DNA of 64,000 nt from Bradyrhizobium sp. LTSP849 (GCF_000938255.1 NZ_JYMR01000049.1:124001-188000), one strand, 5' to 3'; positions 47,273-55,670 are shown, numbered from the stretch's first letter. The notes: generated from the letters alone by a model not told the origin. Made by a program: numbers and translations.

Positions 47273-49027
47273 ATGAAGATCGAAGAATTTAAACTATCCC
47301 TTCGTAACTCACTGCAAAAGATAAGCACCCACAACAATTGGAGCTTCGATAATGTGAAACATCGAGGCATGGCTTTCGAGGATTGGTGTTTCAATCTCTT
47401 CTGCGAGCGGTACCCGGCCGCGGATAACAAGGCTGATCAATGCGTCATTCGTGGCGATGATGCGGGAGTTGATATCTTCTTTGAGAGTAAGGAAACCGAG
47501 GAAATATATATCCTTCAGTGCAAGCACCCGAAGATAGCTGCTTCAGATCCGATACATGAGGATGAAGTAAAGACATTCTTTTCAAACTACGAACTGTTGG
47601 CGAGCCGAAAATATCTGGATCAGCGGAAAACCAAGAATCCGAAAATCTTGGAGTTGGGGTCTGAATTCGAGTATTGGCTCAAACAACGATATGTAATTAG
47701 CTTCATATTCATAAGTACTGGGGAGGCGACCGAGAAAACATCAGCACTAGTCGATGCATTCAACGAGCGGTTTCAAGGTGCGAGCGTAAAGTTCGACGTT
47801 TGGGATATCTCAGAATTGCGCGATGAATATGTTTCGGTTCAAAGCATTGAAGAAAAATATCCGGACAATGTCGCCTTAGTGCTTGCGGACGGACATTTCA
47901 TGCAGCCCGACGGAGAGTTGGACAATCTGACTTTTGCTCTTCGCGGTACGGCTCTGAAAGACCTCGCAATCGAGCACAAAGACAGTCTTTTCAATTGGAA
48001 TATTCGCCGTTTCCTCGGGCGTAAGGGTGAGGTGAATACTGGCTTGACCGAGACTCTAGCTAAGGAGCCAAAGCATTTTTATTATTACAATAATGGTATC
48101 TCGGCTCTTTGCGAGAGTTTTGACTTTGACGCGAAATCAAAGAAGCTTCTAATCCGCAAACTTCAGGTCGTTAATGGCGCGCAAACGCTTGGCGCGATCA
48201 AGCATGCAAGTAACGAGGCCCTCAAGGATGTCTTGGTGCTCGTAAAGCTGACGGCCGTGAAGCATGCCCATCGCGAGAAAGGCATCGCAGCCTCACTTAT
48301 TAAGACAAACAACACTCAGAATACATTGCGGGCTCCAGACTTCCGTTCGAACGATAAGATTCAGCTCTGGTTAGAGGCGAAATTCAAGGCGACGAAGCCG
48401 CGTGGCGAACTCGGGCAGATCGCGTATGGCAGAAAGCGGCCTTATCCAAGATCGAATTCATCGCAAATGGTGCTGAAGCTCCAGGATTTAGGCAAGATAA
48501 GGTACGCTTGGTATCATGATCCAAGAATACCGATCTCAGATCCGGCCAAGTTGTTTCAGCTTCCCGAAGAGAATGGCCTGTATGGTTATTCGTTCGGGGC
48601 TGATGGCGATCTGGTGGACGTTTGGAGTGATGAGCAATTCCGGGATGCTCTGCTGGCGATCCACGTGTTTCGTCGAATTGAGCGCGAGCTCGAGGGGCTC
48701 CAAGAAAAGCACGATGATCTAAAGCAAGTATCTCGACTGAAATATTACGGATTGAAACTATTCAAGCTTTATTGTGACCAATTGATCCCTGTGAGCGGTC
48801 AGGCCTCATGGGAGGACTTGTATGCTTTCGGCGCGAAATTCAATTCGTTCTTTGATAGGGCGAAGAAGGTGATCAACGTGACTTTGTCGCAATCCTACAG
48901 AGAGATGCTAGTCAGGGAAGAGGGAACAGCTTTCTCGCTTCCCCGTGACGCCAAGGTCTGGGACTCGGTAAGGCGAAAGTTTGAAGATAATCTCGCGCTT
49001 GTGAGAGAAATGGATGTTACCTCTTGA
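47273..49027 (+). CDS. AIPR-family protein with Mrr-like nuclease N-terminus (candidate phage defence)
   Basis: This 584-residue protein has two parts. Residues 30-90 hold a restriction-endonuclease-like pattern: Glu36 in FEDW, Asp67 in GVDIFF and Gln82-x-Lys84 in YILQCKHP, the order of an Mrr-type PD-(D/E)xK core. From about residue 240 it matches the AIPR family (abortive infection phage resistance): HFYYYNNGISALCE (268-281), LQVVNGAQTLG (297-307), IKTNNTQNT and KPRGELGQIAYG. Base use differs sharply from its neighbours: 48061-48120 has 21 G or C in 60, while 46201-46260 in pccB has 42. It begins 7 bases after pccB and ends with an 11-base overlap of the convergent gene. Transfer from elsewhere is likely. 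Defence activity is inferred. Confidence 0.85.
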   Translation: MKIEEFKLSLRNSLQKISTHNNWSFDNVKHRGMAFEDWCFNLFCERYPAADNKADQCVIRGDDAGVDIFFESKETEEIYILQCKHPKIAASDPIHEDEVKTFFSNYELLASRKYLDQRKTKNPKILELGSEFEYWLKQRYVISFIFISTGEATEKTSALVDAFNERFQGASVKFDVWDISELRDEYVSVQSIEEKYPDNVALVLADGHFMQPDGELDNLTFALRGTALKDLAIEHKDSLFNWNIRRFLGRKGEVNTGLTETLAKEPKHFYYYNNGISALCESFDFDAKSKKLLIRKLQVVNGAQTLGAIKHASNEALKDVLVLVKLTAVKHAHREKGIAASLIKTNNTQNTLRAPDFRSNDKIQLWLEAKFKATKPRGELGQIAYGRKRPYPRSNSSQMVLKLQDLGKIRYAWYHDPRIPISDPAKLFQLPEENGLYGYSFGADGDLVDVWSDEQFRDALLAIHVFRRIERELEGLQEKHDDLKQVSRLKYYGLKLFKLYCDQLIPVSGQASWEDLYAFGAKFNSFFDRAKKVINVTLSQSYREMLVREEGTAFSLPRDAKVWDSVRRKFEDNLALVREMDVTS

Positions 49028-49523
49028 TAGAGGTCTGATCGGTTAGTTCCTGCTCAAGCTTTTCAAGCTGAAAGCGCCACCAATATACGGCTTCACGGAA
49101 AAGTTGGCCTCCATCTCTGCCTGACTCTTTGTGAAGTAAGCCTTCGTCGTCGATCTCAACGCCGAATTCGTACGTCTTGAGAAGATTGTTTCTTTCTTGC
49201 TCGACAAAGTCCCAAAAGATCGCATTTTCGGCTCTGTTCCGTTTCCAGCTCTCCCAGGTGGCGTTAATTATTCTGCGATGCTGATCAGATGTGGTGCCGT
49301 CGATCTTGTCTAAGACATGTCCGACAGTCCTAAGAAGAGCTAAGCCCGCAAACCAATAGATTCTCCACTCGGGATGATCGTCATCTAGATCAGAGTTCTG
49401 AAGCTGAAAAAGAATACCTACGCATTCGTAAAATGGCTTCCATGCCTTGAGTGTTGTTCTTGACGAGATGCGAGTGAAGATGTCGCTGCGTCTTGGAATG
49501 AACGATTTTACGAGGGCGATCAT
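49017..49523 (-). CDS. Unrecognised protein convergent with the AIPR gene
   Basis: This 168-residue protein (MIALVKSFIPRRSDIFTRIS) is soluble, with many Trp and charged residues: HPEWRIYWFAGLALLRTVGHVLDK, in part hydrophobic, then ENAIFWDFVEQERNNLLKTYEFG. No family is recognised. It is AT-rich like the AIPR gene (23 G or C in the 60 bases from 49381) and overlaps its 3' end by 11 bases, so the two probably arrived together. It may be a partner or an immunity protein, but nothing in the sequence shows that. The ribosome site before the ATG is weak. Confidence 0.65.
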   Translation of the reverse strand: MIALVKSFIPRRSDIFTRISSRTTLKAWKPFYECVGILFQLQNSDLDDDHPEWRIYWFAGLALLRTVGHVLDKIDGTTSDQHRRIINATWESWKRNRAENAIFWDFVEQERNNLLKTYEFGVEIDDEGLLHKESGRDGGQLFREAVYWWRFQLEKLEQELTDQTSIKR

Positions 49524-49701
49524 GGGATGAAGTCCCGGACGACATTTGTGCGAGTTGATTATCCGTCCTTGTTAGGCACAGCACGCAATTTGCCATTGTA
49601 GTCGGCCTGCGCGACTCAAATCGTAGCCAACTCTCAAATCTTGGCAAATTCGCTTCATGCACATATACTGGCATCAATCTGAAAATTGCATACCATGCTC
49701 A

Positions 49702-50049
49702 ATGACCGAAGACGATCCGCCCGACGAGATTTCAGACATCGAAGCGCGGATCGAGGCGCTGGCTGAGATCGCCGAGCGGTGCCGGAAGTACATCCTGGCG
49801 TCCAAGATCGCCATTGGCGGCGGCGCTGCGCTGTTGTTGATCGCGATCCTCGGTCTGCTCGGATCAGGTCAGACCGCCGCGCTCGGATCGATCGCGTTGG
49901 TGCTGGGTGGGATCGTCTCATTCGGCTCGAACATCAGCACGTTGCGGCAGACCGAAAGTGCCATCGGCGCCGCGGAGGTGCTTCGGGCTCAACTGATCAG
50001 CAGGATCGACCTTCGCGTGGTCGCGGATGCGCCGATGAAGCTGGTCTGA
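49702..50049 (+). CDS. Small membrane protein with two hydrophobic segments
   Basis: This 115-residue protein begins MTEDDPPDEISDIEARIEAL, a charged helix. Two hydrophobic segments follow (IAIGGGAALLLIAILGLLG and IALVLGGIVSFGSNISTL). The end is a hydrophilic helix (TESAIGAAEVLRAQLISRI). Base use is normal for the chromosome. The ATG at 49702 is preferred over 49657, which would add a Cys/His-rich start. Function unknown. Confidence 0.7.
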   Translation: MTEDDPPDEISDIEARIEALAEIAERCRKYILASKIAIGGGAALLLIAILGLLGSGQTAALGSIALVLGGIVSFGSNISTLRQTESAIGAAEVLRAQLISRIDLRVVADAPMKLV

Positions 50050-50077
50050 CGCGCCGCTTGGCGGGCGCTCACACACG

Positions 50078-50230
50078 TCACGCCGCAGCCTTGTGCGTCA
50101 GGACCTGCAACTCCGCGCCGCATTCGGCTGCGAACGCTTGAAGTCGTTGCGCGATTTGCTGGTCGAGGATCGCCTTCGCCAGCCGCTCGGTGCGAGCGAT
50201 TTTCTCTCTAAGATAAGCGATGCGGGCCAT
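50078..50230 (-). CDS. Very small conserved-looking protein (50 residues)
   Basis: This short frame encodes MARIAYLREKIARTERLAKA followed by ILDQQIAQRLQAFAAECGAE and LQVLTHKAAA. It is preceded by GGAAGG 6 bases before the ATG, a strong ribosome site. The protein is a basic, amphipathic helix pair. Similar 45-60 residue proteins (MARxxYLxxxAxRAERLA) are common in Bradyrhizobium as I recall them. Function unknown. Confidence 0.6.
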   Translation of the reverse strand: MARIAYLREKIARTERLAKAILDQQIAQRLQAFAAECGAELQVLTHKAAA

Positions 50231-50322
50231 GTATCACCTTCCGCCGGGATAATTGACACAAATTGCTTCGTTTCTGCCGCTGTGACCCTATGGCTGTCGC
50301 CGGGTTAATTATGTGCGGCGCG

Positions 50323-50967
50323 TCACGCCCCGTTGCGCGCCGCATCTGCTGCCGCGAAATGCGCCATCTGGTCTGCGTGGGCTTTGGCGAAGGCCGGGCG
50401 GGCCGTGGCGCGCGCGACGTAGTCGCGGCAGGCAGGACTGTCCGTCAGCCCGTCGAAGCGCTCGACGACGCGCAGCACGTCCGACATCAGGATGTCGGCG
50501 ACGGAGAAGGAGCCGGCCAGCCATTCGCGGTCAGCGAGCACCATCTCCATGCGCTTGAGGCGAAGCTTGAGGAAGTCGTCGAAGAATTTCGATCCCGGCT
50601 CGCCCATGAACTTCAGCATCGTCCACGGCAGGCTCGCCATCTCCACCGAATTGAGCGCGCCGAACACCCATTCCGTCGCTTCGCTGCGGCCGCGCGGATC
50701 GGCCGGCAGCAGCGCGTCGCTGAGCCCGCCGAGATGCAGCAGGATTGCGCCAGTCTCGAAGATCGAGAGATCGCCATCGGTCAGCCATGGCGCCTGGCCG
50801 AACGGCTGGTGCGCCAGATGCGCAGGCCCGCGGTCGTCGAACGGCGTGCTGGCGACACGATAGGGCAAGGCAGCCTCTTCGAGCGCCCAGCGCACACGAA
50901 GGTCGCGTACATAGCCGCGCGGCGGCCGGGGAACCCAATCGTAGGTGATCAAGGTGAGGTCGGCCAT
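50323..50967 (-). CDS. Glutathione S-transferase family protein
   Basis: This 214-residue protein starts MADLTLITYDWVPRPPRGYVRDL. The thioredoxin-like N-terminal domain includes FGQAPWLTDGDLSIFETGAIL with the Ser/Glu-Thr glutathione contacts. The all-helical C-terminal domain includes REWLAGSFSVADILMSDVLR with the N-capping box. It conjugates or reduces with glutathione; substrate unknown. The start at 50967 is where the fold begins; further upstream the frame runs through a repeat. Confidence 0.88.
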   Translation of the reverse strand: MADLTLITYDWVPRPPRGYVRDLRVRWALEEAALPYRVASTPFDDRGPAHLAHQPFGQAPWLTDGDLSIFETGAILLHLGGLSDALLPADPRGRSEATEWVFGALNSVEMASLPWTMLKFMGEPGSKFFDDFLKLRLKRMEMVLADREWLAGSFSVADILMSDVLRVVERFDGLTDSPACRDYVARATARPAFAKAHADQMAHFAAADAARNGA

Positions 50968-51057
50968 GCGGTGTCTCCGTGCTGTCTCAAGCATAGGACG
51001 GACGGAGGCGCCGCGTTCCGACATGGGGGCGACGTTTTTTCTCCGAAGGCGGAGACC

Positions 51058-51147
51058 GTAGGGTGGGCAAAGGCGCACTTGCGCCGTGCCCACCATCTCT
51101 TGGCTGGCGACAGAATTGGTGGGCACGCTCCGCTTTGCCCACCCTAC
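51058..51147. repeat. Intact GTAGGGTGGGC palindromic repeat
   Basis: GTAGGGTGGGCAAAG (51058-51072) and CTTTGCCCACCCTAC (51133-51147) are exact complements. The inner CGTGCCCACCA and TTGGTGGGCACG also pair. It matches the copy at 43227-43320 in arms and order, differing mainly in the central loop. It lies between the GST gene and the large hydrolase gene. Confidence 0.92.
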
Positions 51148-51165
51148 AAGGCCGCTGGGTTTTGC

Positions 51166-53124
51166 TTACTGCCCCAGCTTCGCAAGCTTCCCTTGCTTCG
51201 CCGCCTCGACCGCGCGCTCCGCGTCCTCCGGCAGCAGTATCCGCTCCGCCACCTGCCGTGCGGCCTCACGCTTCACCGCCGCCACATATGCTCCATCATC
51301 CGCATATCGCTCGGCAATCGACAGCCTGGGATCGCGCACTTCCTTTCGCGCCGCCTCGGTCGGTGCGAACGGCACCACTGCGCCTTGCAGCGGATAGAGC
51401 GCGGTTGGCCCAAATCCTATCGCGCGCGGATTCCACGCAGTGTAGGTCGCACGTGGCACCGCCAATGCGAGCTGGCGAATGCCGGCGATGGCCATGCCGT
51501 CATCGTCCGCTTTCGGCACGAACACGGGATAGCGGCCGATCTCCTTCGGTGGCAGCACGCTCTGGTCGGAGAAGGCGGCGAGCGTGTGGATGCCGGCGTA
51601 GGGCAGGCCGGGGATATCCGTCGGCACGGCGCCTTGCGCCGAGACCAGCGTGCCGTGGGCGCGCATGGGGACGCGGCTTGCGGGCGGTTTGATGCCGTCG
51701 CTGATCCAGGCATTGAGGTCGGTGAGCAGCGCGCGCATCGGCATGCCCGCATGCATCGGGTTTTGCGGCAGCGACATTGCCGGCAGGCCCTTCTTCATCA
51801 CGTCGGCGGGTTCCGCGAAATGCGGCGTGCCAGCGATCATGTAGGCACGGACGTTGTCGGGGAGGTCGAGATGGTTGCCGGCGAGATCAGTCACCAGCAG
51901 CGAGGCGTGCGAGGCCCACCATTCGTGCTCGCTGTCGGTCTGCATCACCTTGGGACAGGTGACCGAGAGCGAACAGCGGCGGAGTACGCCGTCGGTCTTG
52001 CCGGAGTAGGGATCGCTCAGCGTCGCATAGGTGAAGGGGAAGAGATCGGCCTGCCACGCCGGATCCTGCGGATGGCGCGGGTTGCGGCCGGGCTGGCCGA
52101 AGCGGACATTGGTCGCCATGCGCCGCGTGCCGGCGACGTGGGGCATCAGGCCGTCGAACACCATGCGGCCTGAGAGATCCTCGTTGAAGCCGAGATAGAG
52201 GTAGTCGCGCAGGAAGCGGCCGGATTGCGAGACGCCGAAGCCGATGGCGCGGCTGACCGACGGATGCAGACCGTCGAGCAGCGGGTTCGCCGGCGTCTCG
52301 TCGTGGCGGAGGAAGCTGACGACGTCGCGCACGGCGGCATAGCCCATGCCGAGCGGTACCGGTTCGCGCGCGGTGTAGGTGATCTCGTAGAGCGCGCCGG
52401 CATCAAAGCCGTCGGGCCGGGTGATCTCCACCGTCACGGGATCGACGAGTTTTGCCGCGAGGCCGGACGGCGTCTGTCGCCGATCGGCCCAGGCGGCGCG
52501 CACGGTGACGTTGAGATTGGAAGCATCCGCCGCCGGCCAGGTCAGCGCCGCGCGCGCCGGGCTCGTGGTGTTGTCGAACACGAATTCTTCGCGCGCGGGG
52601 CCGGTGACGCCCTTGAGCACCGGTGCGGCCATCGCAAGCTGGCCGGGCTTGGAGGGAATCTCGCCCTGCCAGCCGACCCAAACCATCGTGTAGCCTTGGC
52701 GGTGCAGGAAGCCGATGCCGGCATCCTCGGCCGTGTCCGCGTTGTTGGCGCCGGGCTGGGCGGAATCGTCGAACAGTTGCGGCGCGAGCTTGCGGCCGCG
52801 GTTGGGCACCTCCAGCAGCAGCGTGCCGTTGCCGTGCGTGGGATCGGTCGGCCGCAGGATCACGACGTCGGCGGTGGCTTCGACCTTGCCGTCGGCGTTG
52901 CGCGGGGCGAGCGCGAGATCGGTGATGACGGCGTTGCGGTCGTCCGACGGGTTGAGCGCGAAGGTGGCGCGCGCGGTGATGCGCTCATAGGTGCCGACAT
53001 TGCCAAAGCTGCGTCCGGCGAAAGCCGGCACGCGTTCCTGGACGTCGACGCGGACGATTTCGGCGCGCAAGGCGAGGGGCCACAACGAGGCGATCGCAAC
53101 GAGGCCCGTGATGATCCTGCGCAT
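51166..53124 (-). CDS. Large secreted alpha/beta hydrolase domain protein
   Basis: This 652-residue protein has a signal peptide (MRRIITGLVAIASLWPLALRA). The mature part includes LLEVPNRGRKLAPQL, GYTMVWVGWQGEIPS and the nucleophile elbow GVSQSG with Ser301, then RFLRDYLYLGFNED. It is of the size and pattern of the large alpha/beta hydrolase domain proteins found in soil bacteria. A candidate His lies in HFAEP. Reaction unknown. It is a single-gene unit; a small dimeric barrel-like gene is divergent. Confidence 0.85.
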   Translation of the reverse strand: MRRIITGLVAIASLWPLALRAEIVRVDVQERVPAFAGRSFGNVGTYERITARATFALNPSDDRNAVITDLALAPRNADGKVEATADVVILRPTDPTHGNGTLLLEVPNRGRKLAPQLFDDSAQPGANNADTAEDAGIGFLHRQGYTMVWVGWQGEIPSKPGQLAMAAPVLKGVTGPAREEFVFDNTTSPARAALTWPAADASNLNVTVRAAWADRRQTPSGLAAKLVDPVTVEITRPDGFDAGALYEITYTAREPVPLGMGYAAVRDVVSFLRHDETPANPLLDGLHPSVSRAIGFGVSQSGRFLRDYLYLGFNEDLSGRMVFDGLMPHVAGTRRMATNVRFGQPGRNPRHPQDPAWQADLFPFTYATLSDPYSGKTDGVLRRCSLSVTCPKVMQTDSEHEWWASHASLLVTDLAGNHLDLPDNVRAYMIAGTPHFAEPADVMKKGLPAMSLPQNPMHAGMPMRALLTDLNAWISDGIKPPASRVPMRAHGTLVSAQGAVPTDIPGLPYAGIHTLAAFSDQSVLPPKEIGRYPVFVPKADDDGMAIAGIRQLALAVPRATYTAWNPRAIGFGPTALYPLQGAVVPFAPTEAARKEVRDPRLSIAERYADDGAYVAAVKREAARQVAERILLPEDAERAVEAAKQGKLAKLGQ

Positions 53125-53231
53125 GGCCGTTCCTTCCCTTGATTAGCGCGGCTGCTAGTTCCGTCGCGCGGGCTTTTTGTTGCCGCCACTATAACCGGCT
53201 ATGCTGGCGCCAAACAACTGGAGGAAATCCA

Positions 53232-53546
53232 ATGCCCGCCGCCTACTTCGTCGTCCGCGCCATCGTGGCAGATCCCACCAAGCGCGCCGCCTTCGATAAA
53301 TGGTACGAGAGCGAACACGTCCCCGACGCGGTGAAAGCGTTCGGCGCGAGCAAAGCGTGGCGGTTCTGGAGCCTTGATGATCCCTCGCTGCATCAGGCGA
53401 TGTATCAGTTTGATGACGAGGCCAAGCTCGCGGCGATGCTGAAGGGTGATGCGCTGAAGCAACTGGTCGCCGATTTCAACCGCGACTGGCCCGAGGTGAC
53501 GCGCACGCGCGAGACGCTGGTGCTGGCGCAGGAATTCGCCAAGTAA
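53232..53546 (+). CDS. Small dimeric alpha-beta barrel-like protein
   Basis: This 104-residue protein (MPAAYFVVRAIVADPTKRAA) has FDKWYESEHVPDAVKAFGA, the pattern of ferredoxin-like EthD/DUF4286-type proteins, and ends DWPEVTRTRETLVLAQEFAK. GAGG precedes the ATG at 53232. The function is unknown; such folds act as small oxygenases or binders. A palindromic repeat follows. Confidence 0.75.
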   Translation: MPAAYFVVRAIVADPTKRAAFDKWYESEHVPDAVKAFGASKAWRFWSLDDPSLHQAMYQFDDEAKLAAMLKGDALKQLVADFNRDWPEVTRTRETLVLAQEFAK

Positions 53547-53554
53547 CTACGAAC

Positions 53555-53640
53555 GTAGCCCGGATGGAGCGCAGCGTAATCCGGGATTCTTGCGTGACGC
53601 GTCGCCGGTCCCGGATTGCGCTTCGCTCCATCCGGGCTAC
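53555..53640. repeat. GTAGCCCGGATGGAGCG palindromic repeat
   Basis: GTAGCCCGGATGGAGCG at 53555-53571 is the exact complement of CGCTCCATCCGGGCTAC at 53624-53640. Inner TAATCCGGGA and CCCGGATT also pair. Elements with this GTAGCCCGGAT arm are widespread in proteobacterial intergenic DNA. Confidence 0.9.
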
Positions 53641-53756
53641 TCGGTCAACACTAACACCTTTGCAATGAACCTGAACGCGCGATTCAGCCGCAGTTCATGT
53701 CGCGCCGACGACACTTCGTTCCGCATCATGCAACGTTCGCTCGAGAGGAAGATGTC

Positions 53757-54023
53757 ATGGAACGCCGCAATTTTCTCAAACTCGCCATCGGTGCCGCGGC
53801 CGGCGCCGCTGCACTCACGGCCGCCGCGCAGGCCGCGCCGCTGTCACCGCAACCGGTTGGCGGTCCATCCGCGATGCCGAAGCCGGATTCCGATGTGCAT
53901 CCCGCAGTCACCAGCAGCGACGAAGCCGCCCAGATGAAGCCGGAGCAGGTGCGCTGGCACGGCCATTGGCATCATCGTCATTGGGGCTGGCGTCGCCGGC
54001 GCTGGCATCGCCGTCACTGGTAA
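53757..54023 (+). CDS. Small Tat-exported protein with His/Trp/Arg-rich C-terminus
   Basis: This 88-residue protein has a clear twin-arginine signal (RRNFLKLAIGAAAGAAALTA) starting at 53757. The mature part is Pro/Ser-rich and ends in HGHWHHRHWGW followed by RRRRWHRRHW. The dense His and Trp suggest metal or heme binding at the cell envelope, but no family function is known. Longer in-frame starts add Arg/His-rich sequence in front of the signal and are not preferred. Confidence 0.8.
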   Translation: MERRNFLKLAIGAAAGAAALTAAAQAAPLSPQPVGGPSAMPKPDSDVHPAVTSSDEAAQMKPEQVRWHGHWHHRHWGWRRRRWHRRHW

Positions 54024-54177
54024 GCTCTCGCCAGTCGAGGCCTGGACGGGGATCGCAGCTTGCGGTCCCCGTTTCGATTCGGAGCCGCCGCAGGAATATG
54101 CGAACGAACGTCGGAGGGGCTCAAAGAAAATGGCCGCGCGGGTCAATGCCGCGCGGCCGTTTCGCAAGTGCAAAATA

Positions 54178-54417
54178 TCAGAACGGACGGCAGCGGCCGG
54201 CATACCAGCGGAAGCCATAGGGGCACACGCGCGGACGCACCACCACGACCGGTGCGGCGGGCTCGACGACGACGACCGGACCACGTCCACCCATCGGGCG
54301 GCAGCCGCCATAGGGGCCACGGTACCAGCCCGGGCCGCAACCACCGGCGGCGCTGGCGGCTTCGCTGAAGCCAACGACCGCGCTGGCGAGCATCACGGCG
54401 GCGAACAGATATTTCAT
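54178..54417 (-). CDS. Small secreted Cys/Gly/Pro-rich protein (GCG_CRPN type)
   Basis: This 79-residue protein has a signal peptide (MKYLFAAVMLASAVVGFSEA). It continues GGCGPGWYRGPYGGCRPM and ends VCPYGFRWYAGRCRPF. The GCGPGxxRGPxGGCRP motif matches the GCG_CRPN family seen in Bradyrhizobium. Two pairs of Cys could form disulfides. It is convergent with the Tat-exported small protein. Function unknown. Confidence 0.8.
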   Translation of the reverse strand: MKYLFAAVMLASAVVGFSEAASAAGGCGPGWYRGPYGGCRPMGGRGPVVVVEPAAPVVVVRPRVCPYGFRWYAGRCRPF

Positions 54418-54610
54418 TATGGTCTTCCTTCTCGTCCTTGGGGCAGATTTTAAGGGCTCGGCGCTTGCGGCGCACAATGAATCAAAAGACACGATTCGAC
54501 ACATTAAATTTAGTGGGGCGTGTCGACACGGTGCGATCCAAACCTGCCAATCATGACCTGAATGCGGCATGAACGCTGCGGGCATCCTGCTTCAGGCGAC
54601 AGCGATGGCG

Positions 54611-55618
54611 CTAGCGGCCGAGAAAGCCCAGCACCACCTCCTTGTACTTCTCCGGGGCCTCCAGGAAGACGAGGTGGCCGGTGTCGGGGATCACCTCCGC
54701 CCGCGCATTCGGCATCTTCGCAGCCAGCGCCTTCGCGAGCTCGGCGTTCTGCCCCATTTTTGCGCGCAGTGCCTCCGGCGCATTCGGCCGGCCCGGTGCG
54801 TTGTGGTCGTCGGCGCCCATGATGAACAGCGTCGGCTCCGTGATCAGCGCAACCTCGTGCGCCACCGGCTCGCGATAGATCATCTGGCCCGAGCTGACGA
54901 AGGCGCGCAGCCAGCGCGCATAGTCCGGGCTGCCCTTGATGTTGAAGCGGGCGTCGATGAACGGCGTGATCTGATCGGGTGGCAGCTTGATCGCGTAGTT
55001 GGTCTGGAGTTGTTTGCGGTAGCCGTCGGCGGTGAGCTTGTCCTCGGCCTCGATGATTTTTTCGGTGGGCGTCGGCGGCACGTAGAGGCGGTAGTCCTCG
55101 AGCCCAATGGGTGCGGTCAACACCAGATGCGCGACGCGATCCGGATAGGCGCGGGCAATGCGCACCCCGAGCATGCCGCCGAGCGAATGCGCGACGATCT
55201 CGGCTTTGGCGATCCCTAAGTGATCGAGCAGCGCGATGGTGTTGCGCGCCAGCGTGTCAAAGTGCAATTCGCCTTGCGGCTTGGAGGATTTGCCGAAGCC
55301 GATCTGGTCCGGCACCACGACGCGGAAACCGGCCTCGCTCAGCATCTTGATGACAGGCGCCCAATAGCTCGACGGAAAATTGCGCCCATGCAGCAGCACC
55401 ACGGTGCGGCCGTTCGGCTGCGCTGGCGCCACGTCCATATAGGCCATGCTGAGCTGCTCGCCGTCATTGACGACCGGCAGCAGCTGCACGGGATAGGGAT
55501 AGGCGAAGCCTTCGAGCGCGATGCCATAGGGCTCGCGTTGGGGTGCGTCGGCGGCGTGGGATGCGAGCGGGGAGGCGAGGAGGGCGGCGGCGAGTGCGGC
55601 TGGGAGGAAGCGGTTCAT
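54611..55618 (-). CDS. Secreted alpha/beta hydrolase
   Basis: This 335-residue protein begins MNRFLPAALAAALLASPLAS with a cleavable signal (SHAADA). The fold shows VVLLHGRNFPSSYWAP, DQIGFGKSSKP, the nucleophile Ser145 in AHSLGGMLG, and DTGHLVFLEAPE with the catalytic His. It resembles haloalkane dehalogenase/epoxide hydrolase-like enzymes; substrate unknown. The start at 55618 is chosen for the signal peptide and the GGGAGGAAG just upstream on this strand. Confidence 0.86.
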   Translation of the reverse strand: MNRFLPAALAAALLASPLASHAADAPQREPYGIALEGFAYPYPVQLLPVVNDGEQLSMAYMDVAPAQPNGRTVVLLHGRNFPSSYWAPVIKMLSEAGFRVVVPDQIGFGKSSKPQGELHFDTLARNTIALLDHLGIAKAEIVAHSLGGMLGVRIARAYPDRVAHLVLTAPIGLEDYRLYVPPTPTEKIIEAEDKLTADGYRKQLQTNYAIKLPPDQITPFIDARFNIKGSPDYARWLRAFVSSGQMIYREPVAHEVALITEPTLFIMGADDHNAPGRPNAPEALRAKMGQNAELAKALAAKMPNARAEVIPDTGHLVFLEAPEKYKEVVLGFLGR

Positions 55619-55670
55619 AAGGAAGAGGCTCTGATGAGAACTGTCGCTGCGAGCCGCATTAAAGACGTGG

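Noticed and set aside
49390..49677. 95-codon minus-strand frame overlapping the start of the gene at 49017-49523
   Set aside because: It overlaps the better-supported gene in another frame, has mixed composition and no ribosome site.
47266..49701. Transposon or prophage around the AIPR gene
   Set aside because: The base bias suggests gain, but I see no transposase, integrase, terminal inverted repeat or tRNA gene at the borders.
50263..52173. 636-codon plus-strand frame across the GST gene and the hydrolase gene
   Set aside because: Both minus-strand genes have clear family motifs, and the plus frame also reads through a palindromic repeat, where a real protein is unlikely.
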